In this document: in pieces, positions 6,470 through 12,899 of the stretch
Layout of the letters: each line of letters starts with the position of its first letter
Numbering within the stretch: the stretch's first letter is position 1
Assembly (NCBI GenBank): GCA_046590705.1
Contig: JBKJUK010000040.1
Location: 1-12,899 of the forward strand
Length of the DNA stretch: 12,899 bases
Direction: 5' to 3'
From: JBKJUK01 sp046590705
Lineage (GTDB): Bacteria > Acidobacteriota > Thermoanaerobaculia > Gp7-AA8
Notes under the pieces: generated by a model
Databases searched by the model: none
What the model was told of the DNA's origin: nothing
Seen by the model: only the letters and a program-made list of their open reading frames with translations
Made by a program: the position numbers and the translations under genes

Positions 6470-7579
6470 TCAGTGCTGATGGGCGTGATCGTGACCTTCA
6501 TGCGAATGTGCGTCCGATGCTGCCGGCACACTCTCCACCGTGGCGACGATTCTGCGGGCGAGTTCGCGGAATGCCTCTGACGCCGCAGACTCGGGATCCA
6601 GCACCACGATCGGTTCACCTGAATCACCCCCTACCACGACCTTCGGATCCAGAGGAATCTCACCGAGGAATGGAACGCCGAGCAAGGACGCGGTGCGTTC
6701 CCCTCCACCGTGACCGAAGATCTCTTCTCGACCGCCGCAGTGGCGGCAGACGAAGTAGCTCATGTTCTCGATGATGCCGAGCACAGGGACGTTCACTTTC
6801 CTGAACATGGCCAGACCCTTTCGGGCGTCGATCAGAGCGACATCCTGGGGAGTCGTGACAATGACCGCGCCGGTGAGCGGAACCTTCTGCGTCAGGGTCA
6901 GCTGAGCGTCGCCCGTGCCGGGAGGAAGATCGAGGATCAGGAAGTCGAGGGTCCCCCACTTCACATCAGTCAGAAACTGATCGAGAGCCTTCATCACCAT
7001 CGGTCCGCGCCAGATCACCGGTGTGTCGGGATCGGTGATCAGACCGAGCGACATGGTGTGAATGCCGTGACGCACCATCGGCAGGATTTTCTCGTCCTCG
7101 TCGATCTGGGGCCGGCCCTGGATGCCGAGCATCATCTGCTGTGAGGGCCCATAGATGTCCGCGTCGAGCAGTCCGACTGTGTAGCCGAGAGCGTGAAGCG
7201 AAACCGCCAGGTTGGTGGCGACTGTGGACTTTCCCACGCCACCTTTCCCGGAGGCGACTGCGATCTTGTAACGAATGTTCTGTATCGAGCGAAGGGTCTG
7301 GGCGCCAGCGGAAGCGCCAGCGGGCACAGCACGAGCGGCAACATCGGTGGAAATTTTCAGAGTTCCGAGACCCTCCAGACTTCTGACTGCCTTCTCGGCC
7401 TCGCGAGCGATTTGCTCGCCCACGGTCGGATTGTCTGTCTGAAATCTCAGAACAAAGCTGACGTCTCCGCCCTCGACCTTCAGATCCTGCACGAATCCGA
7501 ATGAAACGATATCGCGGGAAAGTCCTGGAAATTTCACACCGCGCAGTGCCTCGAGAACCGATTCCTGATTAACCCGCAT
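6470..7579 (-). CDS. mrp: Mrp/ApbC (NBP35-type) Fe-S cluster carrier ATPase
   Basis: A 369-residue P-loop protein. Residues 1-~80 form a MIP18 / DUF59 domain. The ATPase domain starts at ~100 with a deviant Walker A GKGGVGKST (111-119), typical of the MinD/Mrp group, followed by DADIYGPS (139-146), the DLPPGTGD switch (217-224) and ENMSYF. Two cysteines in CRHC (278-281) match the CxxC that binds a bridging [4Fe-4S] cluster between two subunits. The C-terminal tail is rich in histidine (HSHEGHDHAHQH) and could bind metal. The family delivers Fe-S clusters to apo-enzymes in the cytoplasm. GGAG lies eight bases before the ATG, within the end of the LOG-family gene, whose stop is only three bases upstream; the two are clearly co-transcribed. 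It is the last gene of the minus-strand run that begins at 9849. Confidence 0.95.
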   Translation of the reverse strand: MRVNQESVLEALRGVKFPGLSRDIVSFGFVQDLKVEGGDVSFVLRFQTDNPTVGEQIAREAEKAVRSLEGLGTLKISTDVAARAVPAGASAGAQTLRSIQNIRYKIAVASGKGGVGKSTVATNLAVSLHALGYTVGLLDADIYGPSQQMMLGIQGRPQIDEDEKILPMVRHGIHTMSLGLITDPDTPVIWRGPMVMKALDQFLTDVKWGTLDFLILDLPPGTGDAQLTLTQKVPLTGAVIVTTPQDVALIDARKGLAMFRKVNVPVLGIIENMSYFVCRHCGGREEIFGHGGGERTASLLGVPFLGEIPLDPKVVVGGDSGEPIVVLDPESAASEAFRELARRIVATVESVPAASDAHSHEGHDHAHQH

Positions 7580-7582
7580 GTC

Positions 7583-8350
7583 TCACACTCCTTCTGCTGC
7601 GGCGGCGGAACGCGGCCTGTCTGCTTTTTCTTTCTTGAAGATCTCGTAGGCCTCGCGAATGATCGGGATGGCGCCGTCCGATGAACCGACGATCTGCACC
7701 AGATCCATATCGCCTGGCCCGACCAGGTCTTTGGTCGCCATCTCCGAGGCCATCCACTCGATCATTCCGGGCCACATGCTGCCCACCAGGATGAGCGGTT
7801 TCCTTTTGATGTGCCTGACCTGCAGCAACTGCCACACCATGAAGGCCTCGAGACAGGTCCCGATCCCGCCGGGCATGACGATGTAGGCGGAGGAGAGCCT
7901 GACAAAGTGATGCAGTCTCGAAAAGAAGGTCCGATGTTTGAAGATCTGTTCGACGAAGGGATTCGCTGATTCCTCTGCCGGAAGATGGATCTGCAGCCCG
8001 AACGATCTCGATAGTGAATCGCCCTGACGTTCGACTGCTCCCTCGTTGGCCGCTTCCATGAGGCCGGGCCCGCCCCCCGTCACGATGTCGACTCCGAGGT
8101 TGGCGAGTTCGGAACTCAGCTTCTTCACCTCGTCATAAATGGGGTCGCCTTTTCTGATCCGTGAGCTCCCGAAGATCGAGACGCGGAAGTGATCGACCTG
8201 ATCAGGCTGGATCTGCTCGAGATCGTTGATGGTCTCCCAGAGGTGGTAGATGGCGCGGTCGAGAATCTGCGATGGATCGGCGCTTTTCTGCTTTTCGGTC
8301 TGGGCTTTACGGAGGCTTTCCAGTGCAGGAGTGGTTGTGCGGTCAGACAT
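7583..8350 (-). CDS. LOG family protein (Rossmann-fold nucleoside-5'-monophosphate phosphoribohydrolase type)
   Basis: A 255-residue protein from ATG 8350. It has GGGPGLMEAANEGA (~92-105) and the hallmark PGGxGTxxE as PGGIGTCLE (160-168), with the arginine of the LOG active site probably R145 in FFSRLHHF. LOG enzymes cleave the N-glycosidic bond of nucleoside monophosphates, and plant members release cytokinins; for most bacterial members the real substrate is unknown. About 55 residues of helical sequence precede the Rossmann fold, longer than in minimal LOG proteins. An alternative ATG lies at 8371 (seven residues longer); neither start has a strong Shine-Dalgarno, and I prefer 8350 for its weak GAGCG. 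It lies in a same-strand run between the SPOR gene and mrp, with a 3-bp gap to mrp. Confidence 0.85.
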   Translation of the reverse strand: MSDRTTTPALESLRKAQTEKQKSADPSQILDRAIYHLWETINDLEQIQPDQVDHFRVSIFGSSRIRKGDPIYDEVKKLSSELANLGVDIVTGGGPGLMEAANEGAVERQGDSLSRSFGLQIHLPAEESANPFVEQIFKHRTFFSRLHHFVRLSSAYIVMPGGIGTCLEAFMVWQLLQVRHIKRKPLILVGSMWPGMIEWMASEMATKDLVGPGDMDLVQIVGSSDGAIPIIREAYEIFKKEKADRPRSAAAAEGV

Positions 8351-8413
8351 GTTCGCTCGGTCGGGCATCATACCGAAAGTGGCAGCGCGGTGCGTCTCGA
8401 GCAGCAGCGAAGA

Positions 8414-9136
8414 TCACCTGGTGATCCAGACGTCTCCGCCACCGAATCCGCGGAGGCGCGGGATGGCCTGTCTTGCTTCAGGCTCGGAGGCAAACTTCAC
8501 TCGCACTCTGTACATCATGCCCTTGGGGGTCGATGTTCGCTCGTCGTAAGCGGCTTTGAATCCTCCGTCGATCAGGCGCGCAGCCAGCGCTTCGGCGGTC
8601 TTGCCGTCGGAGGTCGACATCAGCTGCGCGTAGACCGGACCGCGGAGAGGGGACGGTGCAGCGGTGGCAGCCGGAGGCGGAACGGGCCGCGCAGCCGGCG
8701 CTGGATCCGGAGCGCTTTCAGCTGCCGGCTCGGAAGCCGTTACGGCGGGCTTCTCGAGATTCGCGGCCGGTGGTTCGACTATCGGTTCAGCAGGTTCCGC
8801 AGACTCGGCCGGCGGGGCAGACATCTCTGTAATCAATGGAGTGTTCGAGGTCTGGCCTGGATCAGGTTCCGCCTCTCCAACCATGAGATCGTTCGTCGAT
8901 GTCGCTCCGAGTTCGGCGATCCGTCCTTCTGATCCGTTGACGCTCGACTCGCTCACTACCTGCGGTTCGCGGCGAACGATCAAACGATCATCACCGTTCC
9001 CGCGACCGATCAGGATCCCGAATGCGAACGACGCTGCAAGGGAGAGCATGAGCAGGATGAAGGCCACGAAGGCCTGCCCGGACGTCAGTGAAATTTCGTA
9101 ATGCGATGAATCATCGCCGACCACATCTTCAGACAT
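8414..9136 (-). CDS. SPOR domain-containing membrane protein
   Basis: A 240-residue protein with a short acidic cytoplasmic N-terminus, one transmembrane helix (~21-44, AFVAFILLMLSLAASFAFG), a long Ala/Pro/Glu-rich linker (~50-160), and a C-terminal SPOR domain (~165-240, beginning PVYAQLMS and ending FGGGDVWITR). SPOR domains bind denuded septal peptidoglycan, so the protein probably sits in the inner membrane with its SPOR domain in the periplasm, near division sites. The ATG at 9136 is preferred because GGGAGG stands nine bases upstream; an in-frame GTG at 9145 would leave no room for that site. It begins 35 bp after the lipoprotein gene stop on the same strand and is 63 bp from the LOG start. 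Confidence 0.88.
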   Translation of the reverse strand: MSEDVVGDDSSHYEISLTSGQAFVAFILLMLSLAASFAFGILIGRGNGDDRLIVRREPQVVSESSVNGSEGRIAELGATSTNDLMVGEAEPDPGQTSNTPLITEMSAPPAESAEPAEPIVEPPAANLEKPAVTASEPAAESAPDPAPAARPVPPPAATAAPSPLRGPVYAQLMSTSDGKTAEALAARLIDGGFKAAYDERTSTPKGMMYRVRVKFASEPEARQAIPRLRGFGGGDVWITR

Positions 9137-9171
9137 TTCCCACACCCTCCCTGCCTAGTGCTCTACGCTGG

Positions 9172-9849
9172 CTACTTCGACTCGCTCCGTGCCGGGGACG
9201 CGTTCCAGTTCGTATGGTAGACAGCGCCGGCATCGAAATAGATCGCGGAAGCTCCGCCATCCTGTTTCGGATAAATCCAGACCGAGAATACACGCTTATT
9301 CTGAACCACCTGTTTGATCCAGTCCTCGCGCGGCATGCCGATGATCCCGCGCACCTCGTCCTCCTTCATTCCCGTTTTCACGGATGAGAAGCCCTTCATG
9401 TTCACGTATCGCCGCGACTGTGCGTCGGCAAGTTTCGTTTGCGCTTCAGGATTGCTCGGATCGATGGCCAGCGCGTTCTGATACATCCCGATGGCCCGGT
9501 CATACCGCGCCAGCACGTTCATGTATTCATCGCCCACGCGAACTTTCTCGGAGGAGTAGAGTCGTGCGGCCCGTGGATCTTCCGTGCGCTCGTAGTACTC
9601 GCGCAATTTCTCGAGGAAGGGCACATTGACCGGCTCCAGTTTCTTGTGCGTTGCGAGGAGCGACTCGATCTGCGCTTTTCTCGGGGCGCCCGGACTCACC
9701 GGCGGTGCCGATTTACGAAGCGTCTCCAGCCACTCGTGATCCGCGGAGAGGCGCAGCCACTCCTTCTCATTGGGACGGGTTGGAAGCGCGCTGCTCGCAC
9801 AGGCGCTGAGGATCAGAGAAGTAAGGGCCGCTATGAGAAGTCGATTCAT
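9172..9849 (-). CDS. Lipoprotein with TPR motif and BamE/SmpA-like domain
   Basis: A 225-residue lipoprotein. The signal peptide MNRLLIAALTSLILSAC ends in a clear lipobox LSAC (Cys17); the following Ala-Ser lacks an inner-membrane retention Asp, suggesting outer-membrane sorting. The middle is helical, with one recognisable TPR (about 108-145, YDRAIGMYQNALAIDPSNPEA). The C-terminal part (~150-218) looks like a BamE/SmpA fold: VKTGMKEDEVRGIIGMP, then beta strands VFSVWIYPK and SAIYFDAGAVYHTNW. BamE-like modules occur in outer-membrane assembly and envelope proteins, but the function here is unknown. There is no good Shine-Dalgarno before the ATG, and a -10-like box stands only nine bases upstream, so the message may be nearly leaderless. 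It is the first gene of the run lipoprotein-SPOR-LOG-Mrp. Confidence 0.8.
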   Translation of the reverse strand: MNRLLIAALTSLILSACASSALPTRPNEKEWLRLSADHEWLETLRKSAPPVSPGAPRKAQIESLLATHKKLEPVNVPFLEKLREYYERTEDPRAARLYSSEKVRVGDEYMNVLARYDRAIGMYQNALAIDPSNPEAQTKLADAQSRRYVNMKGFSSVKTGMKEDEVRGIIGMPREDWIKQVVQNKRVFSVWIYPKQDGGASAIYFDAGAVYHTNWNASPARSESK

Positions 9850-9857
9850 GCCGACTT

Positions 9858-9886
9858 ATTTTACGCGCGCAATGGCAGCGCTGCAA
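9858..9886 (-). promoter_or_regulatory. Candidate sigma70-type promoter for the lipoprotein-to-mrp run
   Basis: On the minus strand TAAAAT (9863-9858, 5/6 match to TATAAT) is preceded at 17 bp by TTGCAG (TTG conserved, rest poor). Transcription would start near 9851, one or two bases before the ATG at 9849. Confidence 0.33.
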
Positions 9887-9996
9887 AACGTCGAGCCGCA
9901 CCCCCCCAGGATTTACCATCGCTCTGTTGCCAATCGCGCTGCCATGTGTCCAGCGCTGACGACAGTCGTGGAACTCTCTTTGCGTTGCAATTCGTC

Positions 9997-10064
9997 AAGC
10001 CCGAAGTCGAAAACTTCGGCCACCGGGGGGAGACCGAGTGGCCAAAGTTTTCAACTTTGGGCTT
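9997..10064. repeat. REPIN-like inverted pair of palindromic units
   Basis: Unit 1 (9997-10023) and unit 2 (10038-10064, opposite orientation) are 27 bp each and match except for three G-to-A type changes, with a 14-bp spacer. Each unit is itself a palindrome: unit 1 has ccgaagt/acttcgg around cgaaa; unit 2 has ccaaagtt/aactttgg around ttc. Two inverted REP units with a short spacer is the layout of a REPIN. Confidence 0.65.
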
Positions 10065-10186
10065 TCTGTCAATCCCGCACTCGACTGCAGATAAACACAT
10101 CTAAACATGAACATCGCCACAAAATCGCCGTGCTGTAGCCTTCGCCGAAAACCTCGATCTGAAGGTAACGAAGTCTCGTATTGACG

Positions 10187-10213
10187 AAGCCCGAAGTTGC
10201 AAACTTCGGCCAC
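10187..10213 (+). repeat. Single palindromic unit of the same family
   Basis: The same orientation as unit 1. Its core ccgaagttgcaaacttcgg is a perfect 8-bp stem with a 3-base loop, flanked by aag..c on the left and ccac on the right as in unit 1. It sits 13 bp beyond the DUF4388 stop codon and could protect or end that transcript, though no T-run follows. Confidence 0.65.
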
Positions 10214-10226
10214 TTGCTTCGAAGTC

Positions 10227-11333
10227 TCAGCGACGAAGCCGGGCTACAACCAGAGCCATCTCCGAATCCAGGCGATCCCCGAATTCCGCTTTCATCTCGA
10301 GAATCCAGCCATAGAGGAGTTCGTTTAGACCCTCGTTCAGGACCCCTCGCTTATCTTCTGCAGCAGATGAGATGAGATTGTTCAGAACCTGATCGAAGTC
10401 CACGCGACCGTCATTCACCAGAGTGATTCCGCGGAAGAGCGGTGCGATCCGCGGTGACAGATTGCTTACGACGCGGTCGAGAAAATCGTAAATATGATCA
10501 CCGATCTGTTGAAAAACCAGCTGGAAGGTTTCGACGTAGGCTCCGTTGAACCGTTCGACGAGTTCTTCGAGCTCCATCTCGTTCTCACTTGCCGCGCGTT
10601 GCAGATTCACCACGTCCGTCGATGCGTCGGTGATCAGATCCACCGCCAGCAGACCCCAGAGGCTCCGGCAGGTCGTAAAGTCCGAGAGGTAACTTCTCTG
10701 GCAGATTTCAGCCACGGTCGCTGACTCTCCGAGCAGCGAGTACACATGACTTTCTTCATCGGAAAGATCGAGGTGGTAAATCCGGGCATCGGCGCCCGGC
10801 ACCTGTGCGAGCACACGATGCATCGTCCCGATTCCCCGTTCGACCAGCGACCAGTGCTCCACACGAGCGGTGCCGTCGAGCACCAGTCGCTCGTGATTGA
10901 TCGAAAGATGGACGACGTCGTCCGCAAGAACTTCAGTGAAGGTCATGTCATACGTACCGCTTCTGAACGAGAGGGCCTGCAGGACGATTCGGCAGACCTG
11001 ACTCTCGAGAGCACGGCTCAGTTCCTCCGGCTGCAGATAGCCGAGTTCACACAGCACCGCTCCGACCCGATCTGCGCTGATCACTCGCTCGTTCAGGTCA
11101 TCGAATTGCCGGTAGGTCAGGTCTCCGGACCGGAAGAGCACTTCAGCCAGCCCGAGGTCAGTATCGGAGGTGGTCGCGAAAACGATCCTGCCGTTTTCGA
11201 AGTACACCACGTCACGTCGCCCGATCGCATCGAGCGAGAGAACGGCGGTCTCTCCGTTTCTGATGACGGTACGGAACAGGTCCGGGACAGTGGTCTCTTC
11301 GAGTGAACCCTGTATGTTCAGTTCGTCGTTCAT
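10227..11333 (-). CDS. DUF4388 domain-containing protein, coupled to the GAF-GGDEF cyclase
   Basis: A 368-residue soluble protein. The N-terminal ~105 residues fit DUF4388: IQGSLEETTVPDLFRTVIRNGETAVLSL, then DVVYFENGRIVFA, then LGLAEVLFRSGDLT; the segment to ~150 (LCELGYLQPEELSRALESQVCRIVLQAL) also belongs to this kind of domain. The remaining ~220 residues are mostly helical with no motif I recognise. DUF4388 proteins are common in Acidobacteriota, Myxococcota and Deinococcota, often near response regulators and motility or c-di-GMP genes; their biochemical role is unclear. The ATG overlaps the stop of the upstream cyclase gene as TGATG and has no Shine-Dalgarno of its own, so translation is probably coupled and the two proteins made together. 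This suggests DUF4388 acts as partner or target of the cyclase, which is inference. Confidence 0.82.
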   Translation of the reverse strand: MNDELNIQGSLEETTVPDLFRTVIRNGETAVLSLDAIGRRDVVYFENGRIVFATTSDTDLGLAEVLFRSGDLTYRQFDDLNERVISADRVGAVLCELGYLQPEELSRALESQVCRIVLQALSFRSGTYDMTFTEVLADDVVHLSINHERLVLDGTARVEHWSLVERGIGTMHRVLAQVPGADARIYHLDLSDEESHVYSLLGESATVAEICQRSYLSDFTTCRSLWGLLAVDLITDASTDVVNLQRAASENEMELEELVERFNGAYVETFQLVFQQIGDHIYDFLDRVVSNLSPRIAPLFRGITLVNDGRVDFDQVLNNLISSAAEDKRGVLNEGLNELLYGWILEMKAEFGDRLDSEMALVVARLRR

Positions 11334-12604
11334 CAGGCCGTCGGGGTTTCGTCTGCCGCGAGTGGCGTGGCCACGGCAATGGCGTTCTTACTGCGGGACT
11401 TGATGGTGAACATAGCCTCATCGGCTTTACGAACGAGTTCATCGCGGGTCGTTGCGTGGAGCGGATAGGTCGCGATTCCGAAACTGGCTGTGATCTGCTC
11501 GATGGTGCCCTCAGGCAGCAGATCGATGCGTGATTCGCTGATGGCCCGCCTCACGCGTTGTGCGACATACATCGCCTGATCCGCATCCGTTTCGGGAAGC
11601 ACGATGCAGAACTCGTCGCCTCCGAAGCGGATCACTTTATCGATTCCACGTACGGCGCCGAGAATACGGCGAGCGACTTCCTGCAGCGTTCGCGAACCAG
11701 CCAGGTGACCGTAGCGACTATTCACCAGCTTCAATTCGTCGAGGTCGAGAAAAATCACGCTGAGCGGGGAGCGATAGCGGCGGGCACGCTCAACCTCTTC
11801 CTCCAGGTGTCGTTCGAAGAACCGCCGGTTGAAGGCTTTGGTGAGGTCGTCACGCAAAGCCAGTTCGCGACTGCGTGCCAGCTGGCAGACCGAGGCGAAA
11901 ATCTCAGCTGCATCCCGGAGGATCGGAAGCGAGGCCTCGACCGAGGAGCTCGCTGCGGGATGTTCGAAGTCGAATCGATAGATTCCCACGAGATCATCTT
12001 CGATCTGCAGCGGAACGATCAGCGTGGTTTCGTTCGCAGCGTAACGTCTGTTGGCACCGAGGGCAGCCTGCAGAAGTTTGCGATCGATTCCGGGAAGCGA
12101 CTCGGGGTCGGTGCCGGATACAGGATGTGTGGCGTAGGCGACGACAAACTTGTCCGCAGCTGGATCCTGAAGAAGGAGGGAGGCACCGCTGGCCCCGAGT
12201 TTCTCCTGAATCGCAGCCGTAACCGACGCATACAGCTCATCGAATTCTCCTCTGGCCAGCGCGTGACGGAACCTGTCCGCGAGGTCGCGTTCCTGTTCGA
12301 GGATTCGCAGTCTGGCCTGTAGTTCCGCGAATCCCGACGCGAGCTGGAGCACCGGCTCGGGTGCGGCGAGAAACGCGGAACGGAGGATCGTGAAATCACC
12401 CGACGTAGTGTGCTGGCCATTCGGCTGTGCGCTGAGCCATATGCGGGCCGAGGTGTCGTGATCGACGAAAGACCGACAGTCCGAGTCGATGATCGCGACT
12501 TCCGCCAGGTGGTCGACAGATCCATCGGAGAGTTCAGCTGCCGGCATCATTGAAGTCAGCTGAGCGAGGAGGTGCGGCGAATCGCTGTAAACGGCAATTT
12601 TCAT
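11333..12604 (-). CDS. GAF-GGDEF diguanylate cyclase
   Basis: A 423-residue protein from ATG 12604. Residues 1-~90 look like a degenerate receiver fold (MKIAVYSDSP... then VAIIDSD). A GAF-like domain spans ~110-255 (GASGASLLLQDPAADKFVVAYATH, VPLQIEDDLVGIYRFDF). The GGDEF domain (~262-415) has an intact FGGDEF (328-332) and an intact inhibitory RxxD (RGID) five residues before it, so an active, product-inhibited cyclase making c-di-GMP is likely. The linker before it (ALRDDLTKAFNRRFF) carries the usual DxLT-x-NRR start. I prefer ATG 12604 over an in-frame ATG at 12715 because the extra 37 residues lack domain character and a -10-like box (12625-12630) falls within that stretch; neither start has a good Shine-Dalgarno. 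The stop overlaps the DUF4388 start. Confidence 0.9.
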   Translation of the reverse strand: MKIAVYSDSPHLLAQLTSMMPAAELSDGSVDHLAEVAIIDSDCRSFVDHDTSARIWLSAQPNGQHTTSGDFTILRSAFLAAPEPVLQLASGFAELQARLRILEQERDLADRFRHALARGEFDELYASVTAAIQEKLGASGASLLLQDPAADKFVVAYATHPVSGTDPESLPGIDRKLLQAALGANRRYAANETTLIVPLQIEDDLVGIYRFDFEHPAASSSVEASLPILRDAAEIFASVCQLARSRELALRDDLTKAFNRRFFERHLEEEVERARRYRSPLSVIFLDLDELKLVNSRYGHLAGSRTLQEVARRILGAVRGIDKVIRFGGDEFCIVLPETDADQAMYVAQRVRRAISESRIDLLPEGTIEQITASFGIATYPLHATTRDELVRKADEAMFTIKSRSKNAIAVATPLAADETPTA

Positions 12605-12624
12605 TTTTCGGAGGAAGTGAAGGG

Positions 12625-12630
12625 ATTCTA
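12625..12630 (-). promoter_or_regulatory. Possible -10 box for the GAF-GGDEF / DUF4388 operon
   Basis: The minus strand reads TAGAAT (5/6 match to TATAAT), about 20 bases before the preferred ATG. The best -35-like word, TCGACA, is 21 bp upstream, too far for a standard promoter. Weak, but it agrees with the short start. Confidence 0.22.
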
Positions 12631-12810
12631 ACGTAGTGCAGGTTGTCGGCCTGTCGAAGGAGCTGTCCAATCCCGAGTGAAGCGCGTGGGCGGGCGTCAT
12701 AGAAGGAAGCGTCATGGAAAAGGAGACACGCCGTCATTCCGAGCGGCGGGATCGGCGCGGGACGCCGGTTTTACATGAAGGAACGGATGAGCAACGCATT
12801 ATTGAGAGCC

Positions 12811-12872
12811 ATGCCGGGCCCTCAGAGGGCCGGAGGCCCGGCATCGCTGTAGCCACGGCCGTGAGGCCGTGG
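12811..12872. repeat. Two adjacent GC-rich hairpins (second palindromic repeat type)
   Basis: Hairpin A has perfect 10-bp arms atgccgggcc (12811-12820) and ggcccggcat (12835-12844) around a 14-base loop that itself contains gaggg/ccctc-like pairing. Hairpin B has 8-bp arms ccacggcc (12853-12860) and ggccgtgg (12865-12872) around gtga. No gene seen from 12605 to the right edge. This looks like an interspersed intergenic repeat, which this window alone cannot confirm. Confidence 0.5.
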
Positions 12873-12899
12873 ATGTAGCGCACCCGACATCCTTCAGAG

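Larger units (their letters stand above)
9850..10226. other. 377-bp gene-free region with palindromic repeats
   Basis: I see no convincing gene here. It holds a promoter candidate at its left edge, the inverted palindrome pair at 9997-10064, the single copy at 10187-10213, and a short direct repeat cgaagtctc (10169-10177 and 10220-10228) followed by gacgaagcc in both places; the second copy overlaps the end of the DUF4388 gene. Confidence 0.6.

Noticed and set aside
8189..8932. Plus-strand open frame of 247 codons opposite the LOG and SPOR genes
   Set aside because: Antisense to two well-supported genes, with Arg/Ser/Gly-rich composition and no domain.
9439..10104. Plus-strand open frame of 221 codons running across the lipoprotein gene into the repeats
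   Set aside because: Mostly antisense to the lipoprotein gene; the remainder is repeat sequence.
9997..10213. CRISPR array, suggested by three similar 27-bp repeats
   Set aside because: The copies are in mixed orientation, with spacers of 14 and 122 bp and no cas gene nearby; palindromic intergenic repeats explain them better.
12714..12878. Possible 54-residue gene on the plus strand starting at ATG 12714, with AAGGA six bases upstream
   Set aside because: Its C-terminal half is translated from the palindromic repeat, and the Arg-rich N-terminus matches nothing I know. It could be real, but the evidence is only a start codon and a Shine-Dalgarno-like word.

Overview
The window is ordinary bacterial chromosome from a moderately GC-rich, Gram-negative-type organism. 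Evidence for this is an outer-membrane-type lipoprotein signal, a SPOR protein, a pseudopilin and several c-di-GMP enzymes. A bacterial deoxyhypusine-synthase-like gene, a DUF4388 protein, a GspG-like pilin with a TIASAWE-type helix, and degenerate 7-bp intergenic tandem repeats together suggest an Acidobacteriota-like or other deep-branching soil lineage. That placement is a guess from gene content, not a measurement.

Layout. (1) Positions 1-4154, all on the minus strand: a large PAS-PAS-PAS-PAS-GGDEF-EAL protein, then a small exported protein of unknown function, then the 5' part of a deoxyhypusine-synthase-family gene that runs off the left edge. (2) 4155-4344: a divergent promoter region. 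(3) 4345-4845, plus strand: a single type IV pilin / GspG-like pseudopilin. (4) 4872-6348: an apparently intact insertion sequence with a DDE transposase on the minus strand. Each of its ends carries two copies of a 19-bp binding-site-like word. It lies in the convergent gap between the pilin and mrp. (5) 6470-9849, minus strand: a tight four-gene run transcribed in the order TPR/BamE-like lipoprotein, SPOR protein, LOG-family protein, Mrp/ApbC ATPase. (6) 9850-10226: a gene-free stretch with a REPIN-like inverted pair of palindromes and a third single copy. (7) 10227-12604, minus strand: a GAF-GGDEF diguanylate cyclase translationally coupled (TGATG) to a DUF4388 protein. (8) 12605-12899: no convincing gene, and a second type of palindromic repeat near the right edge.

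How the genes may work together. Two loci encode c-di-GMP turnover: a bifunctional-looking GGDEF-EAL sensor, and a GAF-GGDEF cyclase paired with DUF4388. The pilin gene is divergent from the GGDEF-EAL gene, so a link between c-di-GMP and pili is plausible but is inference only. The 6470-9849 run mixes envelope proteins with Fe-S cluster carrier and nucleotide-metabolism enzymes and may be a house-keeping operon.

I found no CRISPR array, tRNA, rRNA, phage or defence locus. The most unusual structures are in the insertion sequence (tandem two-site ends, a hairpin that masks the transposase Shine-Dalgarno, long subterminal hairpins) and in the palindromic repeats with paired base changes.
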